Assembly: GCF_003605125.1 (NCBI RefSeq)
Contig: NZ_QPQT01000003.1
Coordinates: 124,001-188,000, forward strand
DNA: 64,000 nucleotides
Direction: 5' to 3'
Source: Shewanella algidipiscicola
GTDB taxonomy: Bacteria; Pseudomonadota; Gammaproteobacteria; Enterobacterales; Shewanellaceae
In this document: positions 41,386-50,119 of the stretch, piece by piece
How the letters are laid out: every line of letters starts with the position of its first letter
Position numbering within the stretch: the stretch's first letter is position 1
Notes under the pieces: generated by a model
The model's database searches: none
What the model saw: only the letters and a program-made list of their open reading frames with translations
Told to the model about the DNA's origin: nothing
Made by a program: the position numbers and the translations under genes

Positions 41386-41670
41386 AGGGACGTGGGTAAG
41401 CCATAGTGGCTATTGGCTCATAATTTGCATTTAAATTTATGTCAGTCGAACGCGCCGCGAATTTGTCGTGTGACATAGCGATAGTCAAAGTTATCGTCTG
41501 CGTCAGTATCGACCGGGTTGTGATGTTAATGCATCAGCGCCGTCAACGGTTAAATAGTTAGCAGTTAACTTAAATGGGCGGCGACCAAGCCTTGCGTTCA
41601 TATTGAAACGGCATTTTATATTGGCATTTTTTCCGGCTAAGCCTTGCTTAGCGTTATACAGGACAGAGCG

Positions 41671-42294
41671 ATGCGAACAGCGATACTTTTGTCATCTTTA
41701 TTGCTATTGGCGGGATGTGCGAGCAATGAGCCCGCTGCGCCGTCATTGACAAGCGGCAATACTTTGCCTGCTCAATCGGCAGTGCTACACCTGAGCCAAC
41801 AATTGGCTAATGAACTGGTTAGGCAAAATGATCAACTCACACCTAAGCATCCGTTATTGGTGACAACGCCAGTGTTGTTAGACAGTTTAAATGGCACTAA
41901 TCCTTTGGGGTTACAATTACAGCAAGGTTTAATTGCTGCTATGCATGATCATCAATTTAATTTGGTCGATCTCAATGTGGCACAGAGTGTGCGAGTGACC
42001 GACAGTGGTGATTTTATATTGAGTCGTGATTGGCGTAAGCTGGGTGACGATTTGCCCGTTGAGCATGTTTTGGTGTCGACCATGAATCTGTCGCTTGATG
42101 AGCTTGTGGTCAATAGCCGCATTGTGAATGTAACCAATAATCGTGTGGTATCAGTTGCGTCGGCGAGTGTCACCTTGGCTGAATTGCCTGGTTATCTTAG
42201 GGCGTCTGAGCGGGTGGAGTCTAAGCAAGGCTTGTTGATCCGTCACAGCACGCAGGGGCAGGGTAACATGCAAATGGTAGGAGAGATGCAATGA
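41671..42294 (+). CDS. flgO: Flagellar outer-membrane lipoprotein FlgO
   Basis: FlgO is an outer-membrane protein needed for stable polar-flagellum rings. From ATG 41671 (AGGA 8 nt upstream) the protein has 207 residues. A lipobox LLLLAGC puts the lipidated Cys at 16. The FlgO domain follows, with LSQQLANELVRQN and VLVSTMNLSLDELVVNSRIVN. Its stop overlaps the flgP start as ATGA. Confidence 0.88.
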   Translation: MRTAILLSSLLLLAGCASNEPAAPSLTSGNTLPAQSAVLHLSQQLANELVRQNDQLTPKHPLLVTTPVLLDSLNGTNPLGLQLQQGLIAAMHDHQFNLVDLNVAQSVRVTDSGDFILSRDWRKLGDDLPVEHVLVSTMNLSLDELVVNSRIVNVTNNRVVSVASASVTLAELPGYLRASERVESKQGLLIRHSTQGQGNMQMVGEMQ

Positions 42295-42737
42295 GAGTCT
42301 GGTTAATGGCATTACTGCTAACACTAAGCGGCTGCGCTTCTCAAGATAGATATATTCAGTGGGAAACAGAAGCGCCTGAGCAGTTTCCTAAGTTAACCGC
42401 TATCGGCTATGCCCCCTTAGCGACACAACCGGCCAAAGAGCAATCGCAGCGCGTGTTAATGGCGATGCAAGCATCCAAAATCGCAGCTTATCGCGAGTTG
42501 GCTGAGCAGGTGTACGGCCAGCAGTTGTCGGCCTCGAGCCAAGTTAGGGATTGGATGTTGTCTGATGATAATATTCAAGCGTCGGTGACCGGGGTCATTC
42601 GTGGTGCCAGAGTGGTTAAGAGTTACCCTGTGGGTGAACACTATGTGACTGAGCTGGAACTTGATTTTTCTCAAGTGTGGGCTTTGTACCAACAGCAACA
42701 TCGTCCGCAAAAAGTGAAGCAAGTGACTTATTTTTAA
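42291..42737 (+). CDS. flgP: Flagellar lipoprotein FlgP
   Basis: FlgP is an outer-membrane lipoprotein of the LPP20 family that builds the basal disk near FlgO/T and is needed for motility in Vibrio and Campylobacter. Its 148 residues begin with a lipoprotein signal (MRVWLMALLLTLSGC). The conserved core reads ASKIAAYRELAEQVYGQQL with VTGVIRGARVVKSYPVG. It is translationally coupled to flgO. Confidence 0.9.
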   Translation: MRVWLMALLLTLSGCASQDRYIQWETEAPEQFPKLTAIGYAPLATQPAKEQSQRVLMAMQASKIAAYRELAEQVYGQQLSASSQVRDWMLSDDNIQASVTGVIRGARVVKSYPVGEHYVTELELDFSQVWALYQQQHRPQKVKQVTYF

Positions 42738-42770
42738 ATAGAGCTTCCTCTGCAACAGGACTCCATTATT

Positions 42771-42797
42771 AAAGCCTCTATTTCAGAGGCTTTTTTT
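42771..42797 (+). terminator. Rho-independent terminator of flgOP
   Basis: AAAGCCTCT / AGAGGCTTT with a short loop and seven T, about 35 nt after the flgP stop. Confidence 0.88.
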
Positions 42798-42949
42798 GTG
42801 TCTGTTGTCAGCGGTTCCTGCATAGGAAACGCATGAAACTGGTGAGATAGGCGCTGATATAACTCAGCATTATAGAGTGCTGTCGTTAATCAAATAGAAC
42901 GCTGTAGTGCATCAAAAGAGCCAAGCAACAGATAGGATGAGGTAGTGCT

Positions 42950-43027
42950 ATGGACACAGTCGTCAGAGATATTAAGAATTGGGTAGAACGCTATAGACAC
43001 TCATTGTCGAACCTGATGCCACAATGA
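42950..43027 (+). CDS. Candidate 25-residue small ORF
   Basis: An ATG with GATGAGG about 7 nt upstream opens a frame starting MDTVVRDIKNWVERYR and ending at TGA. It is amphipathic and would form one helix. Its 3' end overlaps a perfect inverted repeat (GACACTCATTGT and ACAATGAGTGTC, about 42992-43034). No family is recognised. It lies between convergent flgOP and flgMN and may be chance. Confidence 0.3.
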   Translation: MDTVVRDIKNWVERYRHSLSNLMPQ

Positions 43028-43062
43028 GTGTCTGCTGTAATATTAGCGTAACAAGAATCCGT

Positions 43063-43488
43063 CTACGCTTTAAGGTTATTGCCTAAGGTCGAAATTGTTG
43101 AGGTTTTACCTTTACCATCGTAGGTAAGGCTGGATGCGTTTCGACTGGCTTGCAAGGCTTGTGAAAAGCGATTGATACTGGCCATGCTGTGTTCGATTAA
43201 AGTGGCATTTTGCGCGTTAAGCGTCTTACATTGGGCTAACACTTGTTTGGTAATTTCGACTAATTTTTGCAGTTTTGGATCGCTACTGAGTTTTCCGCTG
43301 TCAGGGTGCTCTGATAATCGTACATCGACCGCTTTGATCTCATCTAACAACTTAGCTTTATCTGTTGCTAGGGTTAGCAACTCATCGGCACTTTGTGCGA
43401 TAAGCGCCACTTTCTCCGCTTCGATAAGGCGTTTTAAGTCGTTTAATAACGTATGTTGATTAGCGATGATGTCGATTATTGAGTTCAT
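43063..43488 (-). CDS. flgN: Flagellar export chaperone FlgN
   Basis: FlgN binds the hook-filament junction proteins FlgK and FlgL before export. The 141-residue protein is nearly all helix, with the FlgN-type start IIANQHTLLNDLKRLIEAEK and a central ALIAQSADELLTLATDKAKL. It follows flgM by 6 bp on the minus strand. Confidence 0.88.
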   Translation of the reverse strand: MNSIIDIIANQHTLLNDLKRLIEAEKVALIAQSADELLTLATDKAKLLDEIKAVDVRLSEHPDSGKLSSDPKLQKLVEITKQVLAQCKTLNAQNATLIEHSMASINRFSQALQASRNASSLTYDGKGKTSTISTLGNNLKA

Positions 43489-43494
43489 AACAGC

Positions 43495-43818
43495 TTAATT
43501 AAGATCCTTTAGTTCATTTTCAAACTGCGCAATATTACTGGCCAGTTTGTCGGCATCAATTTTATAGCGACCTTCAGCAATGGCCGCTTTGATCTGTTCG
43601 ACTTTATTTGTATCGATTTCAGGTAAGCTGTTCAATTTAGCTTGGGCATTTTGCAGTTGCTGCGCCTGAGGCGTTATCGATACCGAGTCACTTTTTACGG
43701 TTTTAGCCGTAGTGGTTTCGGGCGATATGGCCTGGTTTTTTGCCGATGACTTATCGGTTGTCGGCGTGGCGACTCGATTGTTAGTGCTTGTATTTATATG
43801 CTTTATATCTATAGCCAT
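43495..43818 (-). CDS. flgM: Anti-sigma-28 factor FlgM
   Basis: FlgM holds FliA inactive until it is exported through the finished hook. From ATG 43818 (GGAA upstream) it has 107 residues, with a disordered Ser/Thr/Lys-rich N-terminal half and the sigma-binding C-terminal helices (SLPEIDTNKVEQIKAAIAEG, RYKIDADKLASNIAQFE). A sigma-28 promoter precedes it, so it is feedback-regulated. Confidence 0.92.
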   Translation of the reverse strand: MAIDIKHINTSTNNRVATPTTDKSSAKNQAISPETTTAKTVKSDSVSITPQAQQLQNAQAKLNSLPEIDTNKVEQIKAAIAEGRYKIDADKLASNIAQFENELKDLN

Positions 43819-43858
43819 AATAGGTTCCAACGTTACTTAGTGAGATCAACATAACTGT

Positions 43859-43885
43859 ATATCGGCGTTCACTGTTAAAGCTTTA
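43859..43885 (-). promoter_or_regulatory. Sigma-28 promoter of flgM
   Basis: On the minus strand TAAAGCTT, 11 nt, GCCGATAT is an almost perfect FliA site, about 40-65 bp before the flgM start. Confidence 0.85.
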
Positions 43886-43907
43886 GTAGAATTTTGTAGT
43901 GATCAAT

Positions 43908-43931
43908 AAAAAAATGCCCATCGATTGGGCC
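43908..43931 (-). terminator. Terminator between flgA and flgM
   Basis: On the minus strand GCCCA / TGGGC is followed by ATTTTTTT. It lies right after the flgA stop and insulates flgM from flgA transcription. Confidence 0.75.
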
Positions 43932-43939
43932 ATGTGGTA

Positions 43940-44647
43940 CTACATTCTAACCTCAACCGCGCCGATCCCAATAACGTTTGCATCTACCATTTTCTGTGAG
44001 TTACTGTTTCTAACCTGAATTCTATCGCCTAAGTTACCATCACGTAAGGCCTCACCGATAGTTTTTATCTCAAAATTGGCCGTGCGGGCAAAAATAGACA
44101 CCATGTCGCCTTTGCATACAAAGCAAAGGTTACTGCTAAACAGGGTTTGATTGGCGGCAATTCTACGTTTTACTCGGGTACCTGTGACTTGTGCGGGATC
44201 ATCAAATTGTTGGCCACGTAAATTACTCTGTTCGACATAGGCAAGTGTCACCTGCTCCGCGTCAATTAGATCGCCCGGCCCCAAGGTTTGTGTGGCCACA
44301 ACCACTGGGTAAAGGATGTCGACTCTTACCGATATGTAAATTTGCCAAGGGTATTGTAGCTCTGGGGTTTCGCAACTGACTTTAACTGTGTTATTACGGC
44401 CTATTGCGCGATCGCTGGCGACCTCTACGCTTAGCGCTGAACTGCAAGCTGGTGGGCTGACTCTGGTGTCTAAGCTTTGCGGCGTAATATTGACCCTTGC
44501 ATCACTTGGGGCTTCAATTTTATTTTCAATTGCCGCTATAGCTAATCGTGATATCGTCGATAAAGAGGGTACACTTGGCTCATCTGCACCGAAACTTGGG
44601 CAAGAGAAGAGTAAAGCGATGAAAAAGTACACAGTATTTACTTTCAT
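43940..44647 (-). CDS. flgA: Flagellar P-ring assembly chaperone FlgA
   Basis: FlgA is a periplasmic chaperone that assists FlgI polymerisation into the P-ring. The start at ATG 44647 gives 235 residues with a signal peptide ending near CPSFGAD. The SAF-like domain shows YPVVVATQTLGPGDLIDAEQ and a C-terminal VSIFARTANFEIKTIGEAL with GDRIQVRNSNSQK. An upstream open frame without a ribosome-binding site was rejected. Confidence 0.9.
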   Translation of the reverse strand: MKVNTVYFFIALLFSCPSFGADEPSVPSLSTISRLAIAAIENKIEAPSDARVNITPQSLDTRVSPPACSSALSVEVASDRAIGRNNTVKVSCETPELQYPWQIYISVRVDILYPVVVATQTLGPGDLIDAEQVTLAYVEQSNLRGQQFDDPAQVTGTRVKRRIAANQTLFSSNLCFVCKGDMVSIFARTANFEIKTIGEALRDGNLGDRIQVRNSNSQKMVDANVIGIGAVEVRM

Positions 44648-44847
44648 AATGATTAGACTAGCTTGAACGGCCAGATTGCACCTATACTTCGTTGTGGCCC
44701 GTACCTTTAGACATTTTTTTTCATAGAAATTAGTGTCATAAATTTGACGAGTTTGGGCCTGGTTATCATTCAAATTTATTAAAGCAATTAGCATGCCTAT
44801 ACTTATAGTTACTATGGGTGGGGAAGCATTGACAAGGCAAAGGCATT

Positions 44848-45768
44848 ATGTCGAGTATTCTTGATTCAGTAAATAAACGCACCCAACTCGTGGGGCAAAA
44901 CCGCCTAGAACTGTTACTGTTCAAATTAAACGGTCGGCAACGATTTGGCATTAACGTATTTAAAGTTAAAGAGGTGCTACAGTGCCCTCCATTAACCGCG
45001 TTACCAAAGCTAAATCCAGTGGTTAGAGGTGTCGCTCATATTCGTGGCAAGACGATCTCTGTGATTGATTTAAGTGCAGCGACGGGTGGTCGCCCGATTG
45101 AAAACACCGACGAGTGTTTTATTATCATTTCTGAATATAATCGCAGCGTACAGGGGTTCTTAGTTAAATCTGTTGAGCGCATCATCAATATGAACTGGGA
45201 AGCCATAATGCCACCACCGCAAGGTGCGGGGCGGTATTCTTACTTAACTGCAGTCACCGAGATTGAAGGTGAGCTGGTTGAGATCCTTGATGTGGAGAAA
45301 ATCCTCGATGAGATTTCACCCGTTAAGACGCAGATAAGCCAAGAAATGGATGATAAGTTAACCATAGATAGAGACCGCCATTATCATATTATGGTGATTG
45401 ATGATTCAACGGTTGCACGAAAGCAAATAATTAGGGCGCTTGAGTCATTAAACCTGCAAATCGATACCGCTAAAGATGGCCGTGATGCCCTCAACCAATT
45501 AGAGGCGATGGCGGAGAATATGGATAATGTGGCTCATGAGCTCCCATTAATTATTTCTGATATTGAGATGCCAGAGATGGATGGCTACACCTTAACTGCA
45601 GAGATTAGGGATAACCCTAAGCTTAAAGATATTAAGGTGGTGCTTCATACTTCACTCAGTGGTGTATTCAATCAGGCCATGGTCGAAAAAGTGGGCGCCA
45701 ATGATTTTATCGCTAAGTTTAATCCAGATGAACTGGCGGCCGCGGTGAATAAGCACCTTAGTTTGTAA
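44848..45768 (+). CDS. cheV: Chemotaxis coupling protein CheV
   Basis: CheV joins a CheW-like domain (about residues 15-165; FKVKEVLQCPPLTALPKL and VRGVAHIRGKTISVIDLS) to a response-regulator receiver domain (about 180-306; MVIDDSTVARKQI, phospho-acceptor Asp in ISDIEMPEMDGYTL, conserved TS in LHTSLSG). It links receptors to CheA and may buffer phosphate. The position before cheR-flgB is usual in Vibrio and Shewanella. Confidence 0.93.
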   Translation: MSSILDSVNKRTQLVGQNRLELLLFKLNGRQRFGINVFKVKEVLQCPPLTALPKLNPVVRGVAHIRGKTISVIDLSAATGGRPIENTDECFIIISEYNRSVQGFLVKSVERIINMNWEAIMPPPQGAGRYSYLTAVTEIEGELVEILDVEKILDEISPVKTQISQEMDDKLTIDRDRHYHIMVIDDSTVARKQIIRALESLNLQIDTAKDGRDALNQLEAMAENMDNVAHELPLIISDIEMPEMDGYTLTAEIRDNPKLKDIKVVLHTSLSGVFNQAMVEKVGANDFIAKFNPDELAAAVNKHLSL

Positions 45769-45914
45769 ATTGAGCGTCGTCATACAAGCTCCTAACTTTG
45801 AGTAGTTTATGCTTGTCTCAGTAGGTTCGCTAATGTATAACGCTTGGCTGTTTAATGCTTGCTATAGTAGTGTATGTTGTAGCCTGTTTTATTTTTTGAG
45901 ATTGGGATATCTAG

Positions 45915-46748
45915 GTGCCGAATAAATCACTTGCAGAAGCTGAGTACAACCAATTTAGATTATTTCTGGAACAACACAGCGGGATCGTGCTGGGTGAAAA
46001 TAAGCAGTATTTAGTTCGTAGTCGCTTGGCACCATTAATGGGGAAATATAACCTTCCGTCATTATCAGAGGTGGTCAAACATTCGATGAAGCCGACGGAG
46101 CGGCAGTTAAGGGCTGAGGTTATCGATGCGATGACCACTAATGAAACCTTATGGTTTAGGGATCGTTATCCGTTCGAGTTGCTCGCAAATAACTTGTTGC
46201 CTGAGTACACTCGTTTGGGGCGTCCACTTAAAATATGGTCGGCGGCGTGCTCCTCAGGGCAAGAACCTTATTCGTTAGCTATGACGATTTTAGAATACCA
46301 ACAGCGTAAACCAGGGGCATTACCGGGTGGCGCATCGATATTGGCCACCGATTTATCACCATCTATGTTAGACAGGTGTAAAGCGGCGCAATATGATAAC
46401 TTGGCGCTGGCGAGGGGCTTATCTGATGAGCGTAAGCGGCAGTTTTTTGCTCCGACCACACCAGGCTCTATGGTTGTCAAAGACAATGTAAAACGTTTGG
46501 TTAATTTCAGAGCCCATAATTTGCTTGAAAGTTATACCTTACTGGGTAAATTTGACATTATATTTTGTCGCAATGTACTCATCTACTTTGCACCTGAGGC
46601 AAAGGCCAAAATATTGCGGCAATTTGCTGCCGCTTTGAACCCCAAAGGGATCTTATTTCTTGGTGCTTCGGAGTCGATTGCCGGATTAACAGAAGAGTTT
46701 GAGATGGTGCGCTGTAATCCTGGCATCTATTATCAAAAACGTGGTTAG
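45915..46748 (+). CDS. cheR: Chemotaxis protein methyltransferase CheR
   Basis: CheR methylates glutamates of chemoreceptors with SAM. Its 277 residues include the N-terminal helical domain, then MTTNETLWFRDRYPFELL, KIWSAACSSGQEPYSLAMTI (SAM motif), ATDLSPSML and FDIIFCRNVLIYF. It starts with GTG at 45915. There is no C-terminal TPR. It ends with its own terminator. Confidence 0.94.
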   Translation: MPNKSLAEAEYNQFRLFLEQHSGIVLGENKQYLVRSRLAPLMGKYNLPSLSEVVKHSMKPTERQLRAEVIDAMTTNETLWFRDRYPFELLANNLLPEYTRLGRPLKIWSAACSSGQEPYSLAMTILEYQQRKPGALPGGASILATDLSPSMLDRCKAAQYDNLALARGLSDERKRQFFAPTTPGSMVVKDNVKRLVNFRAHNLLESYTLLGKFDIIFCRNVLIYFAPEAKAKILRQFAAALNPKGILFLGASESIAGLTEEFEMVRCNPGIYYQKRG

Positions 46749-46770
46749 TCTTTACCGCCTAATTTAACTA

Positions 46771-46799
46771 AAATGCCAGCAATAAGCTGGCATTTTTTA
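46771..46799 (+). terminator. Rho-independent terminator of cheVR
   Basis: AATGCCAGC / GCTGGCATT with a 5-nt loop and TTTTTT, separating cheVR from the flgB promoter. Confidence 0.9.
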
Positions 46800-46845
46800 T
46801 CTTTGTGGTTTTTTATTAACCACTTCCTTTCTCTTTCTCTCTTGT

Positions 46846-46862
46846 TTGGCATAACAATTGCT
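46846..46862 (+). promoter_or_regulatory. Sigma-54 promoter of flgB
   Basis: TTGGCATAACAATTGCT matches TTGGCA-N6-TTGCT with exact GG-N10-GC spacing. It lies 34-50 nt before flgB. Confidence 0.85.
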
Positions 46863-46895
46863 TTGTTGTTGGTATCTGTATGAGGAGGCAATTTT

Positions 46896-47294
46896 ATGGC
46901 GATTAGTTTTGATAAAGCATTAGGTGTGCATCAATTCACCTTGGGTGTGCGTTCAACGCGTGCGCAGGTGATCTCATCTAATATTGCCAATGCCGATACT
47001 CCTCATTATAAAGCCAAAGATCTCGATTTCGACAAGGCACTGCAAGCCGCTCGCAGTCGGCAAGGGGGGTTAGCTATGAGTCGCAGTGACGAGCGTCATT
47101 TCGATTTAGCGGCCTTAAGCCAACAACATGTGAGTTATCGCGTGCCCAATCAGCCCGATACTGGTGATGGCAATACTGTCGATATTCAACAAGAGCAGTC
47201 TGAATTTATGCAAAATGCCTTAGAGTATCAGATGTCGTTAGGGTTTCTTGACAGTAAGTTTGCTGGATTGAAAAAAGCACTTAAAGGAAATTAA
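46896..47294 (+). CDS. flgB: Flagellar proximal rod protein FlgB
   Basis: FlgB forms part of the proximal rod. It has 132 residues with the rod signature [20 protein letters not shown] and an ending [23 protein letters not shown] lies before the ATG. It is the first gene of the flgBCDE unit. Confidence 0.95.
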   Translation: MAISFDKALGVHQFTLGVRSTRAQVISSNIANADTPHYKAKDLDFDKALQAARSRQGGLAMSRSDERHFDLAALSQQHVSYRVPNQPDTGDGNTVDIQQEQSEFMQNALEYQMSLGFLDSKFAGLKKALKGN

Positions 47295-47716
47295 TGATGA
47301 GCTTATTTAATATCTTTGATGTTTCTGGATCGGGTATGTCGGCGCAATCGATCCGCCTCAATACCACGGCAAGTAACATTGCCAATGCCGACTCGGTTTC
47401 CAGTAGCATCGACCAGACTTACCGTGCTCGTCATCCTGTATTTGAAGCGGAAATGGCCAAAGCTAGTCATCAACAGCAAACCTCACAGTCGGTTAAAGTG
47501 GCGGGCATTGTCGAAAGTGATAAGCCGCTGCAGAAAGAATACTCTCCTGATCACCCGTTGGCAGATGCCGATGGTTTTATTTACAAACCCAATGTGAATG
47601 TGATGGAGGAGATGGCTAACATGATCTCTGCATCGCGCTCTTACCAAATGAACGTACAAGTTGCTGAAGCGGCCAAGTCTATGCTGCAACAGACTTTACG
47701 AATCGGCAAATCTTAG
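47294..47716 (+). CDS. flgC: Flagellar proximal rod protein FlgC
   Basis: FlgC is the second proximal rod protein, 140 residues, with NTTASNIANADSVSSSIDQT near the start and GFIYKPNVNVMEEMANMISA before the C-terminal coiled coil. The start overlaps the flgB stop (TAATG); an ATG one codon later is possible. Confidence 0.95.
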   Translation: MMSLFNIFDVSGSGMSAQSIRLNTTASNIANADSVSSSIDQTYRARHPVFEAEMAKASHQQQTSQSVKVAGIVESDKPLQKEYSPDHPLADADGFIYKPNVNVMEEMANMISASRSYQMNVQVAEAAKSMLQQTLRIGKS

Positions 47717-47726
47717 GAGGTAATTA

Positions 47727-48509
47727 GTGAGCCTCATTAACCCGTTAAGCAGCCAGTCACCCCTTAGCAGCGATAAGCAAAGTGGGCAGATCACGCCGCA
47801 ATCAAACAGCAGATCGAGTGCCGTCACCGAATCTACGGGAAATCCGTTTCTAGACAGTATTCGTTTGCCTGAGGAATCCACGATTCCTGAGGCAAATAAC
47901 CAAGAGCTGACTCAAGATGATTTTTTCTCTTTATTGAGCCAACAATTGTCGATGCAAGATCCATTTAAGCCTGTAGATAATGACCAGATGATTGCGCAGA
48001 TGGCTTCATTTTCGACCGTCGATGGGATCGGTAAGCTCAATGAGGAGATTGTCAACCTCAACGCTGTGATGACTTCGAGTCAGGCACTCCAAGCCTCAGG
48101 CTTGGTTGGGCAGAAAGTACTGATTCCGTCAGATACTGGCCATATTTCTGCTGAAGATCCGCACCTAAAAGGGATCATCAGTACGCCAGAGGCTATCGAT
48201 GACATTACTGTGCGCATCGAAGATGAAAAAGGTCAGTTAATCAAAACCTTTACCGTCGATGGCAGTGCAGGCGGCAATATTGATGTTAGCTGGGATGGCC
48301 TTGATAAAGATGGCGAGCCGGTGGCCAGTGGTAATTACTCGATTAAAGCTTCTGGCAAAGTGGATGGTAAAAGCGAAGACCTAGCGGTATCGACCTACGC
48401 TCATGTGACTAGCGTCTCATTAGGTACAGCCAGTACCGGCGCAATTTTAAACCTTAGGGGCATAGGGGGTATCAAGATTGGTGATGTACTCGCCGTCTCT
48501 GAAACCTAG
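47727..48509 (+). CDS. flgD: Flagellar hook cap protein FlgD
   Basis: FlgD caps the growing hook and is discarded later. The 260-residue protein has the conserved TQDDFFSLLSQQLSMQDPFK with QMASFSTVDGI, and the FnIII-like domain VSWDGLDKDGEPVASGNYSI. It starts with GTG after an AGGAGGT ribosome-binding site. Confidence 0.94.
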   Translation: MSLINPLSSQSPLSSDKQSGQITPQSNSRSSAVTESTGNPFLDSIRLPEESTIPEANNQELTQDDFFSLLSQQLSMQDPFKPVDNDQMIAQMASFSTVDGIGKLNEEIVNLNAVMTSSQALQASGLVGQKVLIPSDTGHISAEDPHLKGIISTPEAIDDITVRIEDEKGQLIKTFTVDGSAGGNIDVSWDGLDKDGEPVASGNYSIKASGKVDGKSEDLAVSTYAHVTSVSLGTASTGAILNLRGIGGIKIGDVLAVSET

Positions 48510-48571
48510 ATAAAGCTTACGTTAGGGCATAACGTCCACGACAACGAATAGAATTTTTAATGAGGTGATTT

Positions 48572-49933
48572 ATGTCATTTAACATTGCATTGAGCGGTAT
48601 CTCAGCAGCCCAAAAAGATCTTAATACCACGGCTAACAATATTGCCAACGTCAATACGGTTGGTTTTAAAGAGTCTCGCGCCGAATTTGCCGACGTGTAC
48701 GCCAACTCCATTTTTGCTAACAGTAAAACCACAGTCGGTGGCGGTGTGACCACATCGCAAGTCGCGCAGCAGTTCCATCAAGGTAGTATGCAATTTACCA
48801 GCAACGCCCTTGATATGGCGATTAATGGCGGTGGTTTTTTTGTGACCTCATCTGAAGTGGGCTCACAAGATATGTCTTTTACCCGCGCAGGTGCATTTAA
48901 AGTTGATGGTAATAATTACCTAGTAAACTCATCGGGTCACTTCTTACAGACATTTCCAGTCGATAAAGACGGTAACTCAACATCAGTGAGTTTAACCACC
49001 ACCAAACCGGTGCAAATTCCGGACACGGCAGGTCAGCCACAGAAAACCAATGATGTGGGCATTCAGATGAACCTTAATGCCGCTGAAGAGACGCTCGATC
49101 CGGCGAATTTCGATCCTACTAAGCCTGAGACCTTTAATAATTCAACATCTGTGACCATATATGACTCATTAGGTGAGCCACAAATTTTAACCACCTACTT
49201 TGTGCGCCCACCCGAAGCGGCGCACAATGGTGAGAGTAATTGGGTGGCGTTTTATGCCGTCGATGGTAAACAGGTCGATATTGCTGGCCCTGTAGCGACT
49301 TATGGGCGTGATACTACAGGTGATGGTACTGCCGATGCTACGGGTAACGCAGAAAATGCCAGCGGTTGGAAAGGTTCGGTATTGTCCTTTAATGACACAG
49401 GTACTTATACCGGCAGCGATCCTGCAGTGATACAGACCGAAGAACTCGGTGTCGGCGGGGCTAATGTATTAGGCCCTGGTACCGATGGCACGCAAACCCT
49501 GACACTTAATTTTAATAATCCGACGCAATATTCATCGGCTTTTGAGGTGACAGAGCTGAGCCAAGATGGTACCACCGTTGGCCGTTTAACCAATGTTGAA
49601 GTGGGTGCCGATGGTCTGATCAATGCCAGTTACAGTAACGGCTCTACGGTAGCGTTAGCCCGCGTGGCGTTGGCACGTTTTTCAAATGAGCAAGGCTTAA
49701 CTCAAGTGGGTAATACGTCGTGGAAGGCCAGTTTAGATTCAGGCCCAGCGTTAGCTGGTGAGGCCAATAGTGGTACGTTTGGTGGTATTCGCTCGTCAGC
49801 ACTGGAACAATCCAACGTTGATTTGACCACAGAGCTGGTTGATTTGATCTCCGCACAACGTAACTTCCAGGCTAACTCGCGTACCTTAGAGGTTAATAAT
49901 ACGTTGCAACAAACGGTACTCCAGATCCGTTAA
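48572..49933 (+). CDS. flgE: Flagellar hook protein FlgE
   Basis: FlgE is the structural hook protein. At 453 residues it has the N-terminal SFNIALSGISAAQKDLNTTA with NNIANVNTVGFKESR, the DMAINGGGFF motif and the C-terminal NVDLTTELVDLISAQRNFQA. A GAGGTGA ribosome-binding site precedes the ATG. Confidence 0.96.
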   Translation: MSFNIALSGISAAQKDLNTTANNIANVNTVGFKESRAEFADVYANSIFANSKTTVGGGVTTSQVAQQFHQGSMQFTSNALDMAINGGGFFVTSSEVGSQDMSFTRAGAFKVDGNNYLVNSSGHFLQTFPVDKDGNSTSVSLTTTKPVQIPDTAGQPQKTNDVGIQMNLNAAEETLDPANFDPTKPETFNNSTSVTIYDSLGEPQILTTYFVRPPEAAHNGESNWVAFYAVDGKQVDIAGPVATYGRDTTGDGTADATGNAENASGWKGSVLSFNDTGTYTGSDPAVIQTEELGVGGANVLGPGTDGTQTLTLNFNNPTQYSSAFEVTELSQDGTTVGRLTNVEVGADGLINASYSNGSTVALARVALARFSNEQGLTQVGNTSWKASLDSGPALAGEANSGTFGGIRSSALEQSNVDLTTELVDLISAQRNFQANSRTLEVNNTLQQTVLQIR

Positions 49934-49945
49934 TGGTTGACTTAA

Positions 49946-49970
49946 GTGTGTTGCCGCCACGGCAACACAC
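49946..49970 (+). terminator. Hairpin after flgE
   Basis: GTGTGTTGCC / GGCAACACAC, 10 bp with a 5-nt loop, about 13 nt after the stop. The T-run is delayed, so it may attenuate rather than fully stop transcription into flgF. Confidence 0.6.
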
Positions 49971-50054
49971 TGCCGCTTTTCGCTTAACAACTCCTTTCCC
50001 CGCATTATTTACCTTCGCATCCTATTGATCTTCCACTCTCATTGACCTTTGTTG

Positions 50055-50071
50055 TTGGCACGGTGCTTGCT
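50055..50071 (+). promoter_or_regulatory. Sigma-54 promoter of flgF
   Basis: TTGGCACGGTGCTTGCT matches the TTGGCACG-N4-TTGCT consensus at every defined base. It lies 49-65 nt before the GTG start of flgF. Confidence 0.92.
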
Positions 50072-50119
50072 TTGTACAGTGATACGACAGTTTTAGTTGA
50101 AACATTGACGGAGCAGCAA

